A DNA stretch of 64,000 bases from Demequina zhanjiangensis (GTDB lineage Bacteria; Actinomycetota; Actinomycetes; Actinomycetales; Demequinaceae), in the NCBI RefSeq assembly GCF_030418315.1, contig NZ_JAUHPV010000004.1:124001-188000 (forward strand), in the 5' to 3' direction. Below, piece after piece: positions 36,817 to 45,916 of this stretch. The first letter of the stretch is position 1; every line of letters starts with the position of its first letter. Under the pieces are notes generated by a model. That model was not told the DNA's origin, searched no databases, and worked only from the letters and a program-made list of their open reading frames with translations. The position numbers and the translations under genes are program-made.

Positions 36817-39800
36817 GTGGTGCAGCAGAACGAGCCGACGGACGTCAGATGTCCGATCTGCACAGGGCCGTGCAGGCCCGGCGAGCAGGACCGCTGTCCG
36901 CGTTGCCAGGCCGACCTGACGCACCCCGCATTCGCCCGCACCGCCGAGCTCGACGCGCGCCTCCAGGGATTCCAGGCGGAGTACGACGCGCTCGCCGTGC
37001 GGTGGCGAGAGGCCTCGGCCCAGCGCGAGAACGCCTACGCACACCTCAACCAGACGCGCATCGCGCCGCACACCTATGCCGAGAGCATGGCGGCTGCGGG
37101 CCAGACATCCGCTGCTGCGGGGCCCGCGTGGGCTGGCGCGGCTCGGCGGGACGACGCCCCTGAGGCGAGCGCAGCCCCCGCGGACGTGCGGCCTGCGGCT
37201 GCGGGCGCGCCGACGCGGGCCGTGCCCCACGGAGGGGCGCCTGCCGCTCCCCGCCGGAGCGCGTGGCGGGAGTCGTTGACGGCGCCGGTCCTGTTGGGCC
37301 TCTCGGGCGCGGTCCTGCTGATCGCCTCGGCGGTGGTGTTCGTCGCCGTCACCTGGCAGACCTTCTTCCCTCCCGCGCAGGCGCTCCTGCTGCTCGCCCT
37401 CGCCGGCGGGACCGGATGGCTCGCGCACTGGCTCACACGAAAGGGACTCGGGGTCTCCGCGGGTGCCGTCGGAGTGGTGGCGATGGCCTTCGCGGGCACC
37501 TCTGTGGTCGCGCTCGCGCGGGCGCTGACCGTGCTCGGGCCGTTCACCGCGTCCGCGGCCGCCGCCGCGGGCGCCGCCGCAGGCTGGCTGCTCGCCCGCC
37601 GCCGCGTCGCGTGGGTGCCCGTCGTCGCCACGGGAGCGCTCGGAGTCGCTGCCGTCGGGCTCGCGGTCGCAGGCGCCGACTCCCTCGGCATCGTCGGATG
37701 GACGCTCCTGGGCAGCGCGGCTGCCGCCGCGCTGGCGGCGCTCGCGCCCTGGTGGATCGAGGGAGCCCCGCGACGCGCGCTGCTGTTCGCCGCATGGGCG
37801 CTCGTCCCCGTGATCGCCGGAGGAGCTGTCGCGCTCGGCTGGTCGGGCAGCGCGCTCCTGTGGGCGTGGCTCCCGGTCGGCCTCGGCGCTTTCCTCACGA
37901 GCGCAGGGCGCGAGCCTCGTGCGGGCGCGGTCTCGACCGTCGCGGTGGCATCCGGCGTCGCTGCCGCCACCGCGCACGCGTGGGGGGTGCTCGGCGCCGC
38001 TCCGCTTCTGGTGGCCGTGGTCGCCGTTGCCGCGCTCGCCCTCGCCGGACGGCTCGTCGCGCTGCGTGCCCACCTGGTCGCCGGGCTGTTCCCCGCGGCG
38101 GTAGCCGCTGCGCTCGCTGCCCCTGCCGCGCTCGGCGCCGGCCTCACTGCGGCGCTCGACGAGGGCGGATCGCTCTCGCCGTGGGTCCCGGTCGGGCTCG
38201 TGGCGCTCGCGTGCTCCACGCTCCTCACGCGGTCGTGGAGTGAGGAGAGCGGGCCGCGCTGGGCGTCCGCGCGCGTTCTGAGCCGTGGGGGAGCCGTGCT
38301 GCTCGCCGCGACGCTTCCCGCGCTCGCGCTCGTGGCGGCACCGGCGGACGGCGCCGTGCTGGCGCTGTCCGCCTTTGGCTCCGCGCTCGTCGGAGGCCTG
38401 GCCGCGCTTGCATGGGTCGACGCGAGCGACCGTCGCGTGCTCGGCATCGCGGCCGTCGTGATCGGCGTCCTGGCGGGGCTCGGTGGCGCCGCGGCGTGGA
38501 GCAGCCCAGACTCCCACCTCGTGATCGCAGGGCTGGCGGTGCTGCTGCCGCTCGCGGCCTCGCTCGGCCTTGTGCGTCGCTTCCCGCGCGCGCTGTCCGC
38601 AGTCGGCACCGGGCTGGCGCTGGTGACGGTGGGCGCCACGGTCGCTCGCCTCACGGAGGAATGGGCGTGGGCGGCCGCAGCCGTGACCCTCGCAGGGGCC
38701 GTGGCCGTGTGGATTCTCGCGCGCCTCGCTCCCCGCGCTCAGACCTGGGCCGCGCCAGGGCTTGCGCCGGCGGCCTTGACGCTGATCGTGGCCTTCGGCC
38801 TTGCCTTCGCTGAGCTCGCGCTGACGATGCCACTCGACTCGACCCGCGAGGTCGTCGTGGCGCGCGGACCGGTCCTGGCGACGCTGCTCGCAGGGGGAGT
38901 GGCGGCAGCGGCATTCAGGATCCGCAGACCTGCCGACGGCCATCCGTTGACCCCAGGCGCGGGCGCAGCCATCGAGATCGGTGGTGTCGTGCTGCTCCTC
39001 GCGGCGCTCGTGCAGGCGACGAGGCTCCTCGAGGAGTCAGGCGCCACGAGCCTCGCGGTCGGTCTCGCCTCGCTTGTCGGTGCAGTGCTGCTCGCAGCGA
39101 CCGCGGCATGGTGGAGTGTTCGCGTCGCCCGGACCTCCGCTTTCGTCGCGGCATCCGCGTGGTCGGCCGTGCTCGCCGCTCGGGCGCTGGTGGGCCTGTC
39201 GGAGGACACCCTTCCGTGGTGGCAGGGCGCCCTGCTCGTGGCGCTCGTGGTGGCGCTGCTCGCGGTCGGAGCGCGGTGGCGCCCTCACGCGACCCTGCCG
39301 GTCGCCTTCGCGCTCGGCCCGCTGCTTCCGCCAGCCCTCGTCGGGCAGGCGACCGGCGACTGGATCGATGCAGGAGTCGCAGCGGCCTTCTCGGCAGCGG
39401 CGGCATGCTGGCTGCTCCTGGTGATCCCACGGAAGCTCGCGCGCGTCGCCGGGTGGGGAGTGCTCGCACCCGCGCTGGCTGCTCTCCCCGCGGCCGTATC
39501 CGCTCTCGGCGACTGGATCGTCGGGGTCGCCGATCCCTGGCTCTCCGGAGCGGAGGCGAGCCTCAGCATGCAGCCGGTCCTGTTCGCATCTGCCGGGGCG
39601 CTCGCGGCGGTCGCCACCCAGCGCGGGCGCCGCCAGCTGGGCACCATCCTCACGGTGCTGCTCCTCGCGTCCGCCTCGTCGGTCCCCGCCACGGCCGCAT
39701 GGATCGTGCTCACCCTCGTGGCAGCCGCGGCCGCTTCGGCGCTGGTGCTCTCGGTGGCGCCGCGCCTGTCCATACGCGGATGGCACGCGGTCGCGCTCAT

Positions 39801-40668
39801 CGCCGGTGCCTCGCTGTGGGCTGGGCCTCACTTGTGGGCGCAGGTGGGCGTGCTCGTCGTCGCAGCAGGCGTCCTCCTCGCCCTCGCGTGGCACGACGCC
39901 GCGACGAGACAGATCACGGCGCACGCCTCAGCCATCGCGTGCGGCGCGGCGGGCATGGTGGCATGCCACGCGGCGGGACTCGCGCCCGTCTCGGCGGCGG
40001 CGGCCCTCGGCCTCTACGGGGCGGCACTGGCAGCCCTGCTGCGTGCGCGATGGGTCGCGCCCGGCAACGCGCTGATCGGGTTGCTTCTCGCCTCCTTCGT
40101 GCTCCCGCTCTATGCCGCCAGCGACGCCGACCTGAGGTCAGCAGGCGTCGCCGCGCTCGTCGCCGCAGCCGCGTGGCTCGCGGTCATGCCGGACGAAGGA
40201 CTCCAGGCTCGGTGGCTCGCAGGCGTGCTCGCCAGCGTTGGACTCGGTCTGGTCGTCTTCTCGGCAGGCTTCTACGCGGTCGAGGCCTACACCGTGCTGC
40301 CGGCCGCTTGGGCACTCGCCGAGGGCGTCGCCTGGATGCGGCGCGACCCGCAGGTGCCGAGCCTCACTGCGCTGAGCGGCGGCCTTGCGATCGCGCTCGT
40401 GCCCAGCATCATCGCGCTGGCCGTGCTCCCAGGCGCGTTGACCCGCACCCTGGTCCTGACATTCGCGGTCGCTCTGCTGGCTTTCGCCACGGTGCTGCTG
40501 CGATGGCTCGCGCCCGCTGTCGCCGCTGCAGCGACGGCCATCGCGGTCGCGCTCGCCCAGTTCGCGGTGGACGAGCAGCTCGCCCCTCGATGGGTCTCGT
40601 TCGCTGTCGTGGGCGCGGTGCTGATCGCGCTCGCGGCCACCTACGAACGGCTCAAGGAACTGCGCTGA
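36817..40668 (+). CDS. Very large polytopic membrane protein, SCO7613-like, with N-terminal zinc ribbon
   Basis: 1283 residues from the GTG at 36817 after GGGGG. The first 30 residues hold two CxxC pairs (CPICTGPC and CPRC), a probable zinc ribbon. A coiled segment (about 35-90) and an Ala/Pro-rich linker lead into roughly 30-35 predicted membrane helices that fill the rest. Actinobacteria often have one such protein (SCO7613 type) and its function is unknown. No other gene appears to share the operon; tRNA-Lys follows. Base use is as in its neighbours. Confidence 0.82.
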   Translation: MVQQNEPTDVRCPICTGPCRPGEQDRCPRCQADLTHPAFARTAELDARLQGFQAEYDALAVRWREASAQRENAYAHLNQTRIAPHTYAESMAAAGQTSAAAGPAWAGAARRDDAPEASAAPADVRPAAAGAPTRAVPHGGAPAAPRRSAWRESLTAPVLLGLSGAVLLIASAVVFVAVTWQTFFPPAQALLLLALAGGTGWLAHWLTRKGLGVSAGAVGVVAMAFAGTSVVALARALTVLGPFTASAAAAAGAAAGWLLARRRVAWVPVVATGALGVAAVGLAVAGADSLGIVGWTLLGSAAAAALAALAPWWIEGAPRRALLFAAWALVPVIAGGAVALGWSGSALLWAWLPVGLGAFLTSAGREPRAGAVSTVAVASGVAAATAHAWGVLGAAPLLVAVVAVAALALAGRLVALRAHLVAGLFPAAVAAALAAPAALGAGLTAALDEGGSLSPWVPVGLVALACSTLLTRSWSEESGPRWASARVLSRGGAVLLAATLPALALVAAPADGAVLALSAFGSALVGGLAALAWVDASDRRVLGIAAVVIGVLAGLGGAAAWSSPDSHLVIAGLAVLLPLAASLGLVRRFPRALSAVGTGLALVTVGATVARLTEEWAWAAAAVTLAGAVAVWILARLAPRAQTWAAPGLAPAALTLIVAFGLAFAELALTMPLDSTREVVVARGPVLATLLAGGVAAAAFRIRRPADGHPLTPGAGAAIEIGGVVLLLAALVQATRLLEESGATSLAVGLASLVGAVLLAATAAWWSVRVARTSAFVAASAWSAVLAARALVGLSEDTLPWWQGALLVALVVALLAVGARWRPHATLPVAFALGPLLPPALVGQATGDWIDAGVAAAFSAAAACWLLLVIPRKLARVAGWGVLAPALAALPAAVSALGDWIVGVADPWLSGAEASLSMQPVLFASAGALAAVATQRGRRQLGTILTVLLLASASSVPATAAWIVLTLVAAAAASALVLSVAPRLSIRGWHAVALIAGASLWAGPHLWAQVGVLVVAAGVLLALAWHDAATRQITAHASAIACGAAGMVACHAAGLAPVSAAAALGLYGAALAALLRARWVAPGNALIGLLLASFVLPLYAASDADLRSAGVAALVAAAAWLAVMPDEGLQARWLAGVLASVGLGLVVFSAGFYAVEAYTVLPAAWALAEGVAWMRRDPQVPSLTALSGGLAIALVPSIIALAVLPGALTRTLVLTFAVALLAFATVLLRWLAPAVAAAATAIAVALAQFAVDEQLAPRWVSFAVVGAVLIALAATYERLKELR

Positions 40669-40743
40669 ACGGGTGCTGCCGCCTAGCGACGGCTCGATTT
40701 CGTAGATCGGCAGATGCCTGCTAATGTTGTCTCTCGGTCGCAA

Positions 40744-40819
<76 letters not shown>

Positions 40820-40822
40820 GTC

Positions 40823-40856
40823 ACGAAAGCCCGGTCCAGTCGGACCGGGCTTTCGT
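40823..40856. terminator. Terminator after tRNA-Lys
   Basis: A perfect 15-bp stem (ACGAAAGCCCGGTCC and complement) with a 4-nt loop, starting 4 nt after the tRNA. It can also serve the convergent LURP-one-like gene. Confidence 0.85.
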
Positions 40857-40885
40857 CGTTCTCGGGTGTCTCGTGCGAGGGCCGC

Positions 40886-41398
40886 TCAGTCTCGCTCGAC
40901 CCACCGGTCGATCGCCCACACGAGCGCGAAGGCGATACCAGGCTCCACGCCCTCGAGCACGTCGACCGTGTACTTGTCGCGCACGGTCACCCACTTCTGC
41001 GTGATCTGCATCGCGACCGTCCCGTCGGCGCGGCGGACCGTGTAGTCCTTCTCGATGATGTTGCCCTCGAGCAGCAGCTCCTCGCCGGAGGCGAGCGTCA
41101 CCTCGATCTTGTCCTTGACGAACTGGAACGGCTTGGCGTGCAGGTGGGCCACATGCTCTCCGCCTGCGGTCTCGATGTCCATGCGCTTGGGGATGCCGAG
41201 CATCTTGCCTGTCACCTTGAACAGCAGCGTCCCCTGGGTGTCCACGATCTCCGCGCGCGGCTTGGGGCCCATCTTCCCGTCGACGAGGAACAGGTCGGCC
41301 TCCGTCGCGGGGTCCAGGATCCTGAAGTCGCGGCCCGCGCCGAACTTGCTCTTCATCAGGAACCGGGCGTAACCCTCGGGTGCGGGTGGGACGGGCAT
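40886..41398 (-). CDS. LURP-one/scramblase-like (tubby-fold) protein
   Basis: 170 residues of the LURP-one-related/phospholipid-scramblase fold, with FLMKSKFGAGRDFRILDP, TGKMLGIPKRMDI and FALVWAIDRWVE at the C-terminal hydrophobic helix. It is a beta-barrel-type domain around one helix, possibly membrane-associated. The role in bacteria is unknown. The ATG at 41398 has GAGAGGAG upstream; the longer frame lacks a site. It is a single gene, between hairpins at 40823 and 41479. Confidence 0.72.
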   Translation of the reverse strand: MPVPPAPEGYARFLMKSKFGAGRDFRILDPATEADLFLVDGKMGPKPRAEIVDTQGTLLFKVTGKMLGIPKRMDIETAGGEHVAHLHAKPFQFVKDKIEVTLASGEELLLEGNIIEKDYTVRRADGTVAMQITQKWVTVRDKYTVDVLEGVEPGIAFALVWAIDRWVERD

Positions 41399-41478
41399 GG
41401 CGGTGCTCCTCTCGTGGGCGTACCTCGACAGTAGCCAAGGCCGGTCGATCGCGCCTGGTAAGTGCACCTGGAGACACC

Positions 41479-41514
41479 ACGAGGGCCCGGTTCCTCGCGG
41501 AACCGGGCCCTCGT
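41479..41514. terminator. Strong hairpin between the LURP-one gene and the betaine operon
   Basis: A perfect 16-bp stem (CGAGGGCCCGGTTCC core) with loop TCGC. It lies 80 bp after the minus-strand betaine-binding protein gene and upstream of the LURP-one gene, so it most likely terminates the minus-strand betaine operon. Confidence 0.75.
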
Positions 41515-41593
41515 CGTCGTGGGGCGCCCTCTCGGCGTTCCCGTCAGGGCGCCTCTCGGCGTGCCCGAACGTGTGATGGTGGCGGCGCTGGCG

Positions 41594-42589
41594 TCAGCCC
41601 AGCGCGCCGTCGGAGCTGAAGACCAGGCCGAGCGCGATGTCGCCCTCGGTGATGGCGGTCTTGGTGAGCGGGCCACCCGCGTCGAGCGAGAGGAACGAGT
41701 CGATCTCGATGCCGTAGGTGTTCTCGAGCCCCACCTGGCAGAAGTCGCGCTCGGGGCACTCGGCGGGTCCGCCGAGCACGATCGGGCCGCAGGCCTCTGC
41801 CAGTTCGGTCAGCGAGGTGACGCCGTAGGCGTCGACGAAGCCCTGTGTGGTGGCGAAGGCGTTCTGGTCCTGCGCTGAGGAGGCAGCGCCGAAGACGAGC
41901 CCGACCTCCTCGCCGAGCGGTGCGAGCGCCGCGACGGTCTCGTCGATGTCGCCCGACGCGACGGTCTCCGCCTCGGCGCCGTTGATCGACTTGTTGAGGA
42001 ACTCGGTGACGGTGGCGGCGTACTCGGGAACGATGTCCACCTCGCCGGACTGCAGCGCAGGCATGTACGTCTCGCGGTTGCCGATAGTGCGCACCTCGAC
42101 GTCGTAGCCGGCGTCGGTGAGGACGTCGCCGTAGATCTCCGCGACGGTGATGTTCTCGGAGAAGTTGGCCGCGCCGATCACGAGGCTGCCCTCACCGGAC
42201 ATCGGCGCGGTGAGGCCGTTGTCCGCGACGAACTGTGCGGCGACGTCACCCGACGTCTGTCGGTCGACGTCCACCGCCTTGTTGAGCTGGATCAGCGTGT
42301 CGGTGTCGAGCGCGGCGGAGACGGCGTCGAGCGCGCCCAGCACGGCCTCGGACGCCGAGTCGGCGTTCACTGCGGGGATCATGTTGTCGGACAGTTGAAG
42401 GTTCATGTCGTCGTCCAGGACGACGAGGGTGTCGCCGGCGACGGGTGCGCAGGCCTGGGCCTGCATCGTGTCGGAGCCGGTGGTGGCGGTGGCCGAGCCC
42501 GAGGTGTCGGACTCCTCGTAGCTCGTGCAGCCGGCGAGGGCGATCATGGAGATCGCCGCGGCGGCGACGATGCCGGAACGGGTGTGCAT
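41594..42589 (-). CDS. Glycine-betaine/osmoprotectant-binding lipoprotein, circularly permuted
   Basis: 331 residues. A signal peptide with lipobox LAGC (Cys21) is followed by a linker. The segment about 50-130 (LVVLDDDMNLQLSDNMIPAV, then LNKAVDVDRQTSGDVAAQFV) looks like the tail normally found at the C-terminus of OpuCC/OsmF-type binding proteins. The usual N-terminal core follows (LVIGAANFSENITVAEIYGDVL, YEVR-like VEVRTIGNR, GEVDIVPEY), and the protein ends at DIALGLVFSSDGALG. It should still form one two-lobe binding protein for a quaternary amine. GAGGAG precedes the ATG. It is third in the minus-strand operon, after two permease genes. Confidence 0.83.
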   Translation of the reverse strand: MHTRSGIVAAAAISMIALAGCTSYEESDTSGSATATTGSDTMQAQACAPVAGDTLVVLDDDMNLQLSDNMIPAVNADSASEAVLGALDAVSAALDTDTLIQLNKAVDVDRQTSGDVAAQFVADNGLTAPMSGEGSLVIGAANFSENITVAEIYGDVLTDAGYDVEVRTIGNRETYMPALQSGEVDIVPEYAATVTEFLNKSINGAEAETVASGDIDETVAALAPLGEEVGLVFGAASSAQDQNAFATTQGFVDAYGVTSLTELAEACGPIVLGGPAECPERDFCQVGLENTYGIEIDSFLSLDAGGPLTKTAITEGDIALGLVFSSDGALG

Positions 42590-42750
42590 CGGTGCTCCTC
42601 GTGTCGTGGGCGGTCACGGTTGCAACCCCGGAGATGCCGGGATTGTTCCCCCTTGTTCCTTGCGCCCTGGCGTGCACCAGGGCCGATGGTGTTCGGAGCC
42701 GCCTCGCCGCGGGACGGGTGACGCGACCCGGCACCTTCCCCAGTCAACCG
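42590..42750. other. 161-bp gap between betaine permease 2 and binding-protein genes
   Basis: Holds the binding-protein ribosome site and a hairpin, GCCCTGG-6 nt-CCAGGGC at 42664-42683, with no T-run. It may modulate downstream expression or mRNA stability. No coding signal is seen. Confidence 0.4.
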
Positions 42751-43482
42751 CTATGCGGCGGCGCGTGCATCCGCTCGTAGGGGTGCGGGCGTCAGGCGGA
42801 TCTGCAGGCGGCCCATGATCCAGTCGACCAGAAGGCTCAGCGCGGCCACGATCAGTCCTCCCGCGAGCACCTGTCCGTAGCGCTGCGTGGCGAGGCCCGT
42901 GTTGATGATGACGCCGAGTCCGCCTCCGGCGACGAGCGCCGCGAGGGGCACCGTCGCCACGGTCTGCACGGTGGCGACGCGCAGGCCCGCCGCGATGAGC
43001 GGCCACGCGAGCGGCAGCTCCACGCGCGTCGCCACCTGGAAGCGTGTGAGCCCCTGGCCCAGTGCCGCCTCGCGCAGGTCGGCGTCCACGTCTGCCATGC
43101 CTGTGTAGGCGTTGGTCAGGATCGGCGGGAACGCGAAGATCGCGGCGGCGAGGACGACGGCGTGGTTGCCGAATCCGATGGCGGACGCGGCGAAGAGCGT
43201 CAGGAGCGCAAGCGTCGGCATGGCACGCGTGACGTTCGAGACGACCACGGTCGCAGTGCCGCCCTTGCGCAGATGGCCCAGCCAGACGCCGAGGGGAAGT
43301 GCGACCGCCGTCGCGCCGAGGACGGCTCCCAGCGACATCCCCAGGTGCTCGATCGTCAACGCGATGATCGAGTCCTGCGGCAGCACCCACTCTCCAGGCG
43401 CCACCTCACGCAGGACGCCGTACTGGCCGGTCCAGCTCGTCGGGTCCGAGAGGTAGTCCCACGCGTCGGAGATCACGCTCAT
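42751..43482 (-). CDS. Betaine/osmoprotectant ABC transporter permease 2
   Basis: 243 residues with about five or six helices, of the OpuBB/OpuCD type, and the BPD-type coupling loop ALGQGLTRFQVATRVELPLA. I place the start at the ATG overlapping the upstream permease stop (ATGA). Both permease genes and the binding protein are on the minus strand, while the ATPase is divergent. C-terminus is Ala-rich. Confidence 0.87.
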   Translation of the reverse strand: MSVISDAWDYLSDPTSWTGQYGVLREVAPGEWVLPQDSIIALTIEHLGMSLGAVLGATAVALPLGVWLGHLRKGGTATVVVSNVTRAMPTLALLTLFAASAIGFGNHAVVLAAAIFAFPPILTNAYTGMADVDADLREAALGQGLTRFQVATRVELPLAWPLIAAGLRVATVQTVATVPLAALVAGGGLGVIINTGLATQRYGQVLAGGLIVAALSLLVDWIMGRLQIRLTPAPLRADARAAA

Positions 43483-44144
43483 GCGGTCTGCCTCCTTCGC
43501 GTCCAGGGCATCGCGAGCCGTCCCAGCAGCACGAGCGCCAGGTCCAGCACGAGCGCCAGCAGCAGGCACAGGATCGACGCCGTGAGGATCTGGGCCCGGT
43601 AGTCCGACTGGAAGCCGCGGAACATCAGCTGGCCCAGGCCGCCATAGCCGACGACCACGCCGACCGTCACGAGCGCGACGGTCGACACGGTGGCGATCCG
43701 GAGGCCGGCGAGGATCGAGGGGAGCGCGTTCGGCAGCTCCACGGCGAACATCAGGCGGGTGGGCGTGTATCCGAGCCCCTTGGCGGCGTCGACCACGTCG
43801 GCGTCCACGCCTTGGAGTCCGACGAGCGTGTTGCGCACCAGCACCAGCAGCGCGTAGATGACGAGGCCGATCAGCACCGTGGTGCGTCCGATGCCCGTGA
43901 ACGGTGCGAGGAGGGCGAAGAGGGCGAACGACGGGATCGTGTACATCACGCCGCTCAAGCCCATGATGGGGCCGGCGAGGCGCGGGATCCGGCGTGCGAC
44001 GATCGCGAGCGGGAGCGCGATCAGCACGGCGATCGCGATCGCCTGCAGCGTCAGCGTGGTGTGGATCGAGAGCTGGCGCAGCACCTCATCGGAGTTGCGT
44101 TCGAGGTACGTCCACGAGAACCACGGGTTGGGGACCTCGTCCAT
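43479..44144 (-). CDS. Betaine/osmoprotectant ABC transporter permease 1
   Basis: 221 residues with five or six helices and the coupling loop AKGLGYTPTRLMFAVELPNALPS. It is first in the minus-strand operon. TACGCT (minus strand, 44151-44156) ends 6 nt before the ATG and there is no Shine-Dalgarno, so translation probably starts on a leaderless mRNA. The two permeases are likely a heterodimer, as in OpuC and OsmYW. Confidence 0.88.
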   Translation of the reverse strand: MDEVPNPWFSWTYLERNSDEVLRQLSIHTTLTLQAIAIAVLIALPLAIVARRIPRLAGPIMGLSGVMYTIPSFALFALLAPFTGIGRTTVLIGLVIYALLVLVRNTLVGLQGVDADVVDAAKGLGYTPTRLMFAVELPNALPSILAGLRIATVSTVALVTVGVVVGYGGLGQLMFRGFQSDYRAQILTASILCLLLALVLDLALVLLGRLAMPWTRRRQTA

Positions 44145-44150
44145 CGTGCC

Positions 44151-44247
44151 AGCGTACACAGGGTGGCGAGGGGCGCGTCCGGCGCCGCTCGCGAGCCGGC
44201 CGGGCGCGGCACGAGGAGTGCGCGCGGCGACGTGGACCGGCTACGGT
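44151..44247. promoter_or_regulatory. Divergent leaderless promoters of the betaine transporter genes
   Basis: Two -10 boxes point away from each other: TACGCT (minus strand, 44151-44156) 6 nt before permease 1 and TACGGT (plus strand, 44242-44247) 6 nt before the ATPase start. The whole intergenic region is 109 bp, so one regulator could act on both. Confidence 0.55.
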
Positions 44248-44253
44248 GGCCGG

Positions 44254-45018
44254 ATGGGAAGCACCGGGATCGTCTTCGAGGGCGTGCGCAAGGAGTACCC
44301 CGACGGCACTGTCGCGGTCGGCTCGCTCGACCTTGAGGCGCGTGAGGGCGAGATCCTCGCGCTCGTGGGCCCCTCGGGCTGCGGGAAGTCGACCACGCTG
44401 CGCATGGTGAACCGGCTCGTGGAGCCCAGCGCCGGGCGCATCGCTGTGGCGGGCTCCGACGTGATGGACCAGGACCCGGTTCAGCTGCGCCGAGGGATCG
44501 GGTACGTCATCCAGCACGTGGGGCTGTTCCCGCATCGCACCGTCGCGCAGAACGTCGCCACCGTGCCCGGCCTGCTCGGATGGTCCAAGGCTGACTCACA
44601 GGCCCGCGTGGAGGAGCTGCTCGATCTCGTGGGGCTTCCCGTGGGCGAGTACGGCACGCGCTATCCGCACGAGCTCTCCGGCGGTGAGCGTCAGCGCGTG
44701 GGCGTGGCGCGAGCGCTCGCGGTGCGGCCGCCTGTGCTGCTGATGGACGAGCCGTTCGGCGCGGTGGACCCGCAGGGCCGACGCAGGCTGCAGCGGGAGT
44801 TCGCGTCGATCCAGAAGGATCTGGGCACCACGGTGATGATGGTGACGCACGACATCCGGGAGGCGGTGCTGCTGGCGGACAGGATCGCGGTGCTGAGCCG
44901 TGGCGGTGTGCTGGAGCAGCTGGGCACCCCGGAGGAGGTCACGGAGAATCCCGCGAACGACTTCGTGGAGGACTTCCTGGCGGACTTCGACGTGGAGCCG
45001 CGTCAGGCCGAGGGCTGA
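44254..45018 (+). CDS. Betaine/osmoprotectant ABC transporter ATP-binding protein
   Basis: 254 residues: Walker A GPSGCGKST, signature LSGGERQRVGVARAL, Walker B VLLMDEPFGAVD, switch His VTHDIREAV. The C-terminus reads ENPANDFVEDFLADFD, typical of OpuA/OpuC ATPases, without the CBS pair of many relatives. It is divergent from the permeases. TACGGT ends 6 nt before the ATG, a leaderless pattern. Its end overlaps the DUF4126 gene tail-to-tail by 16 bp. Confidence 0.88.
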   Translation: MGSTGIVFEGVRKEYPDGTVAVGSLDLEAREGEILALVGPSGCGKSTTLRMVNRLVEPSAGRIAVAGSDVMDQDPVQLRRGIGYVIQHVGLFPHRTVAQNVATVPGLLGWSKADSQARVEELLDLVGLPVGEYGTRYPHELSGGERQRVGVARALAVRPPVLLMDEPFGAVDPQGRRRLQREFASIQKDLGTTVMMVTHDIREAVLLADRIAVLSRGGVLEQLGTPEEVTENPANDFVEDFLADFDVEPRQAEG

Positions 45019-45851
45019 TCCCGCCGCTCGCGACGTGAGCGCGTCGTGGGCCCGGGCGTGCCGGCCTCAGGGGTCGCCGCGCTGGGAGGCGTCTCGCCGG
45101 TGGCGGGCGTGGGGGCGCTGTCCGAGTCGGAGCTGCTCCCGCGTGAGCCGCGACGCTCGCGGTACTCGTTGGTCCAGGCCTTCCAGCGTTCGCGGCGCGA
45201 GCCCTTGCCCTCTGCCTGTTCCGCCTCGCGCGCGAGCCGGTTCTTGGTCTGGAGCAGCGACTTGTGCTTGCGGCGGCGACGTCCGCTCGTGACGATCCGG
45301 TAGACCATGATGCCGAGCACGATGAACACCACGACCACGAGGATCGGGATGAAGATCGCGAGGAAGGACAGGCCTACGGCGATCGCGTCCTCGGCGAACG
45401 ACGCGAGCGGCGCGCCGGTGCCGCCGGTCGACGCGTTCACGGCAGGCCGTGACGCTGTCTTGGAGATGTGGACGGCCGCGGCGACGACGGCGCCGACGAT
45501 GCCTGCCACGAGCGGGTGATCGGTCCAGAACGTCTGGTCGCCGAACTCGGCGGCCGAGGAGCTCGCCGCGAAGATGACGCCGCCGACGAGCGGGCGCACC
45601 GCGGTCTGGATGAGGTCGTTGACGGTGTCGACCCCGGGGATCTTGTCCAGCACGATCTCGGCCGCCAGCAGGACGAGGCCGATGATGATGGCGGGCCAGG
45701 ACTGGAGCCACAGCAGCTCGGAGGGGAGCTCGATCACGTCGGTGAAGCGGGCGAAGACGCCGACGATCACCAGCGGGATGAAGGCGTTGAGGCCGGCCGC
45801 CGCCGAGAGGCCTGCTCCTGTCAGAGCGGCCCCGGTCACTGCGCCGAACAT
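45003..45851 (-). CDS. DUF4126 membrane protein
   Basis: 282 residues. Five or six helices occupy about 5-195, with GLNAFIPLVIVGVFARF, LVGGVIFAASSSAAEF and VVFIVLGIMVYRIV; the C-terminal 85 residues are basic then Ser/Pro-rich and cytosolic or disordered. It belongs to the DUF4126 family of unknown function. The ATG at 45851 has AGGAGGT upstream. No partner gene is obvious. Confidence 0.78.
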   Translation of the reverse strand: MFGAVTGAALTGAGLSAAAGLNAFIPLVIVGVFARFTDVIELPSELLWLQSWPAIIIGLVLLAAEIVLDKIPGVDTVNDLIQTAVRPLVGGVIFAASSSAAEFGDQTFWTDHPLVAGIVGAVVAAAVHISKTASRPAVNASTGGTGAPLASFAEDAIAVGLSFLAIFIPILVVVVFIVLGIMVYRIVTSGRRRRKHKSLLQTKNRLAREAEQAEGKGSRRERWKAWTNEYRERRGSRGSSSDSDSAPTPATGETPPSAATPEAGTPGPTTRSRRERRDQPSA

Positions 45852-45916
45852 GTCCACCTCCTGGATCGGTGTCCCCCTTGCGGGGTGCACGGCACCACGA
45901 TATCGGTCGGGAGACG

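Noticed and set aside
36688-38943. Long minus-strand open frame opposite the giant membrane protein
   Set aside because: Low-complexity Arg/Glu/Gly sequence, shadow of the real plus-strand gene.
41521-41570. Direct repeat of about 15 bp (CTCTCGGCGT with flanks) after the betaine-binding protein gene
   Set aside because: Only two imperfect copies, no spacer pattern; not a CRISPR or mobile element.
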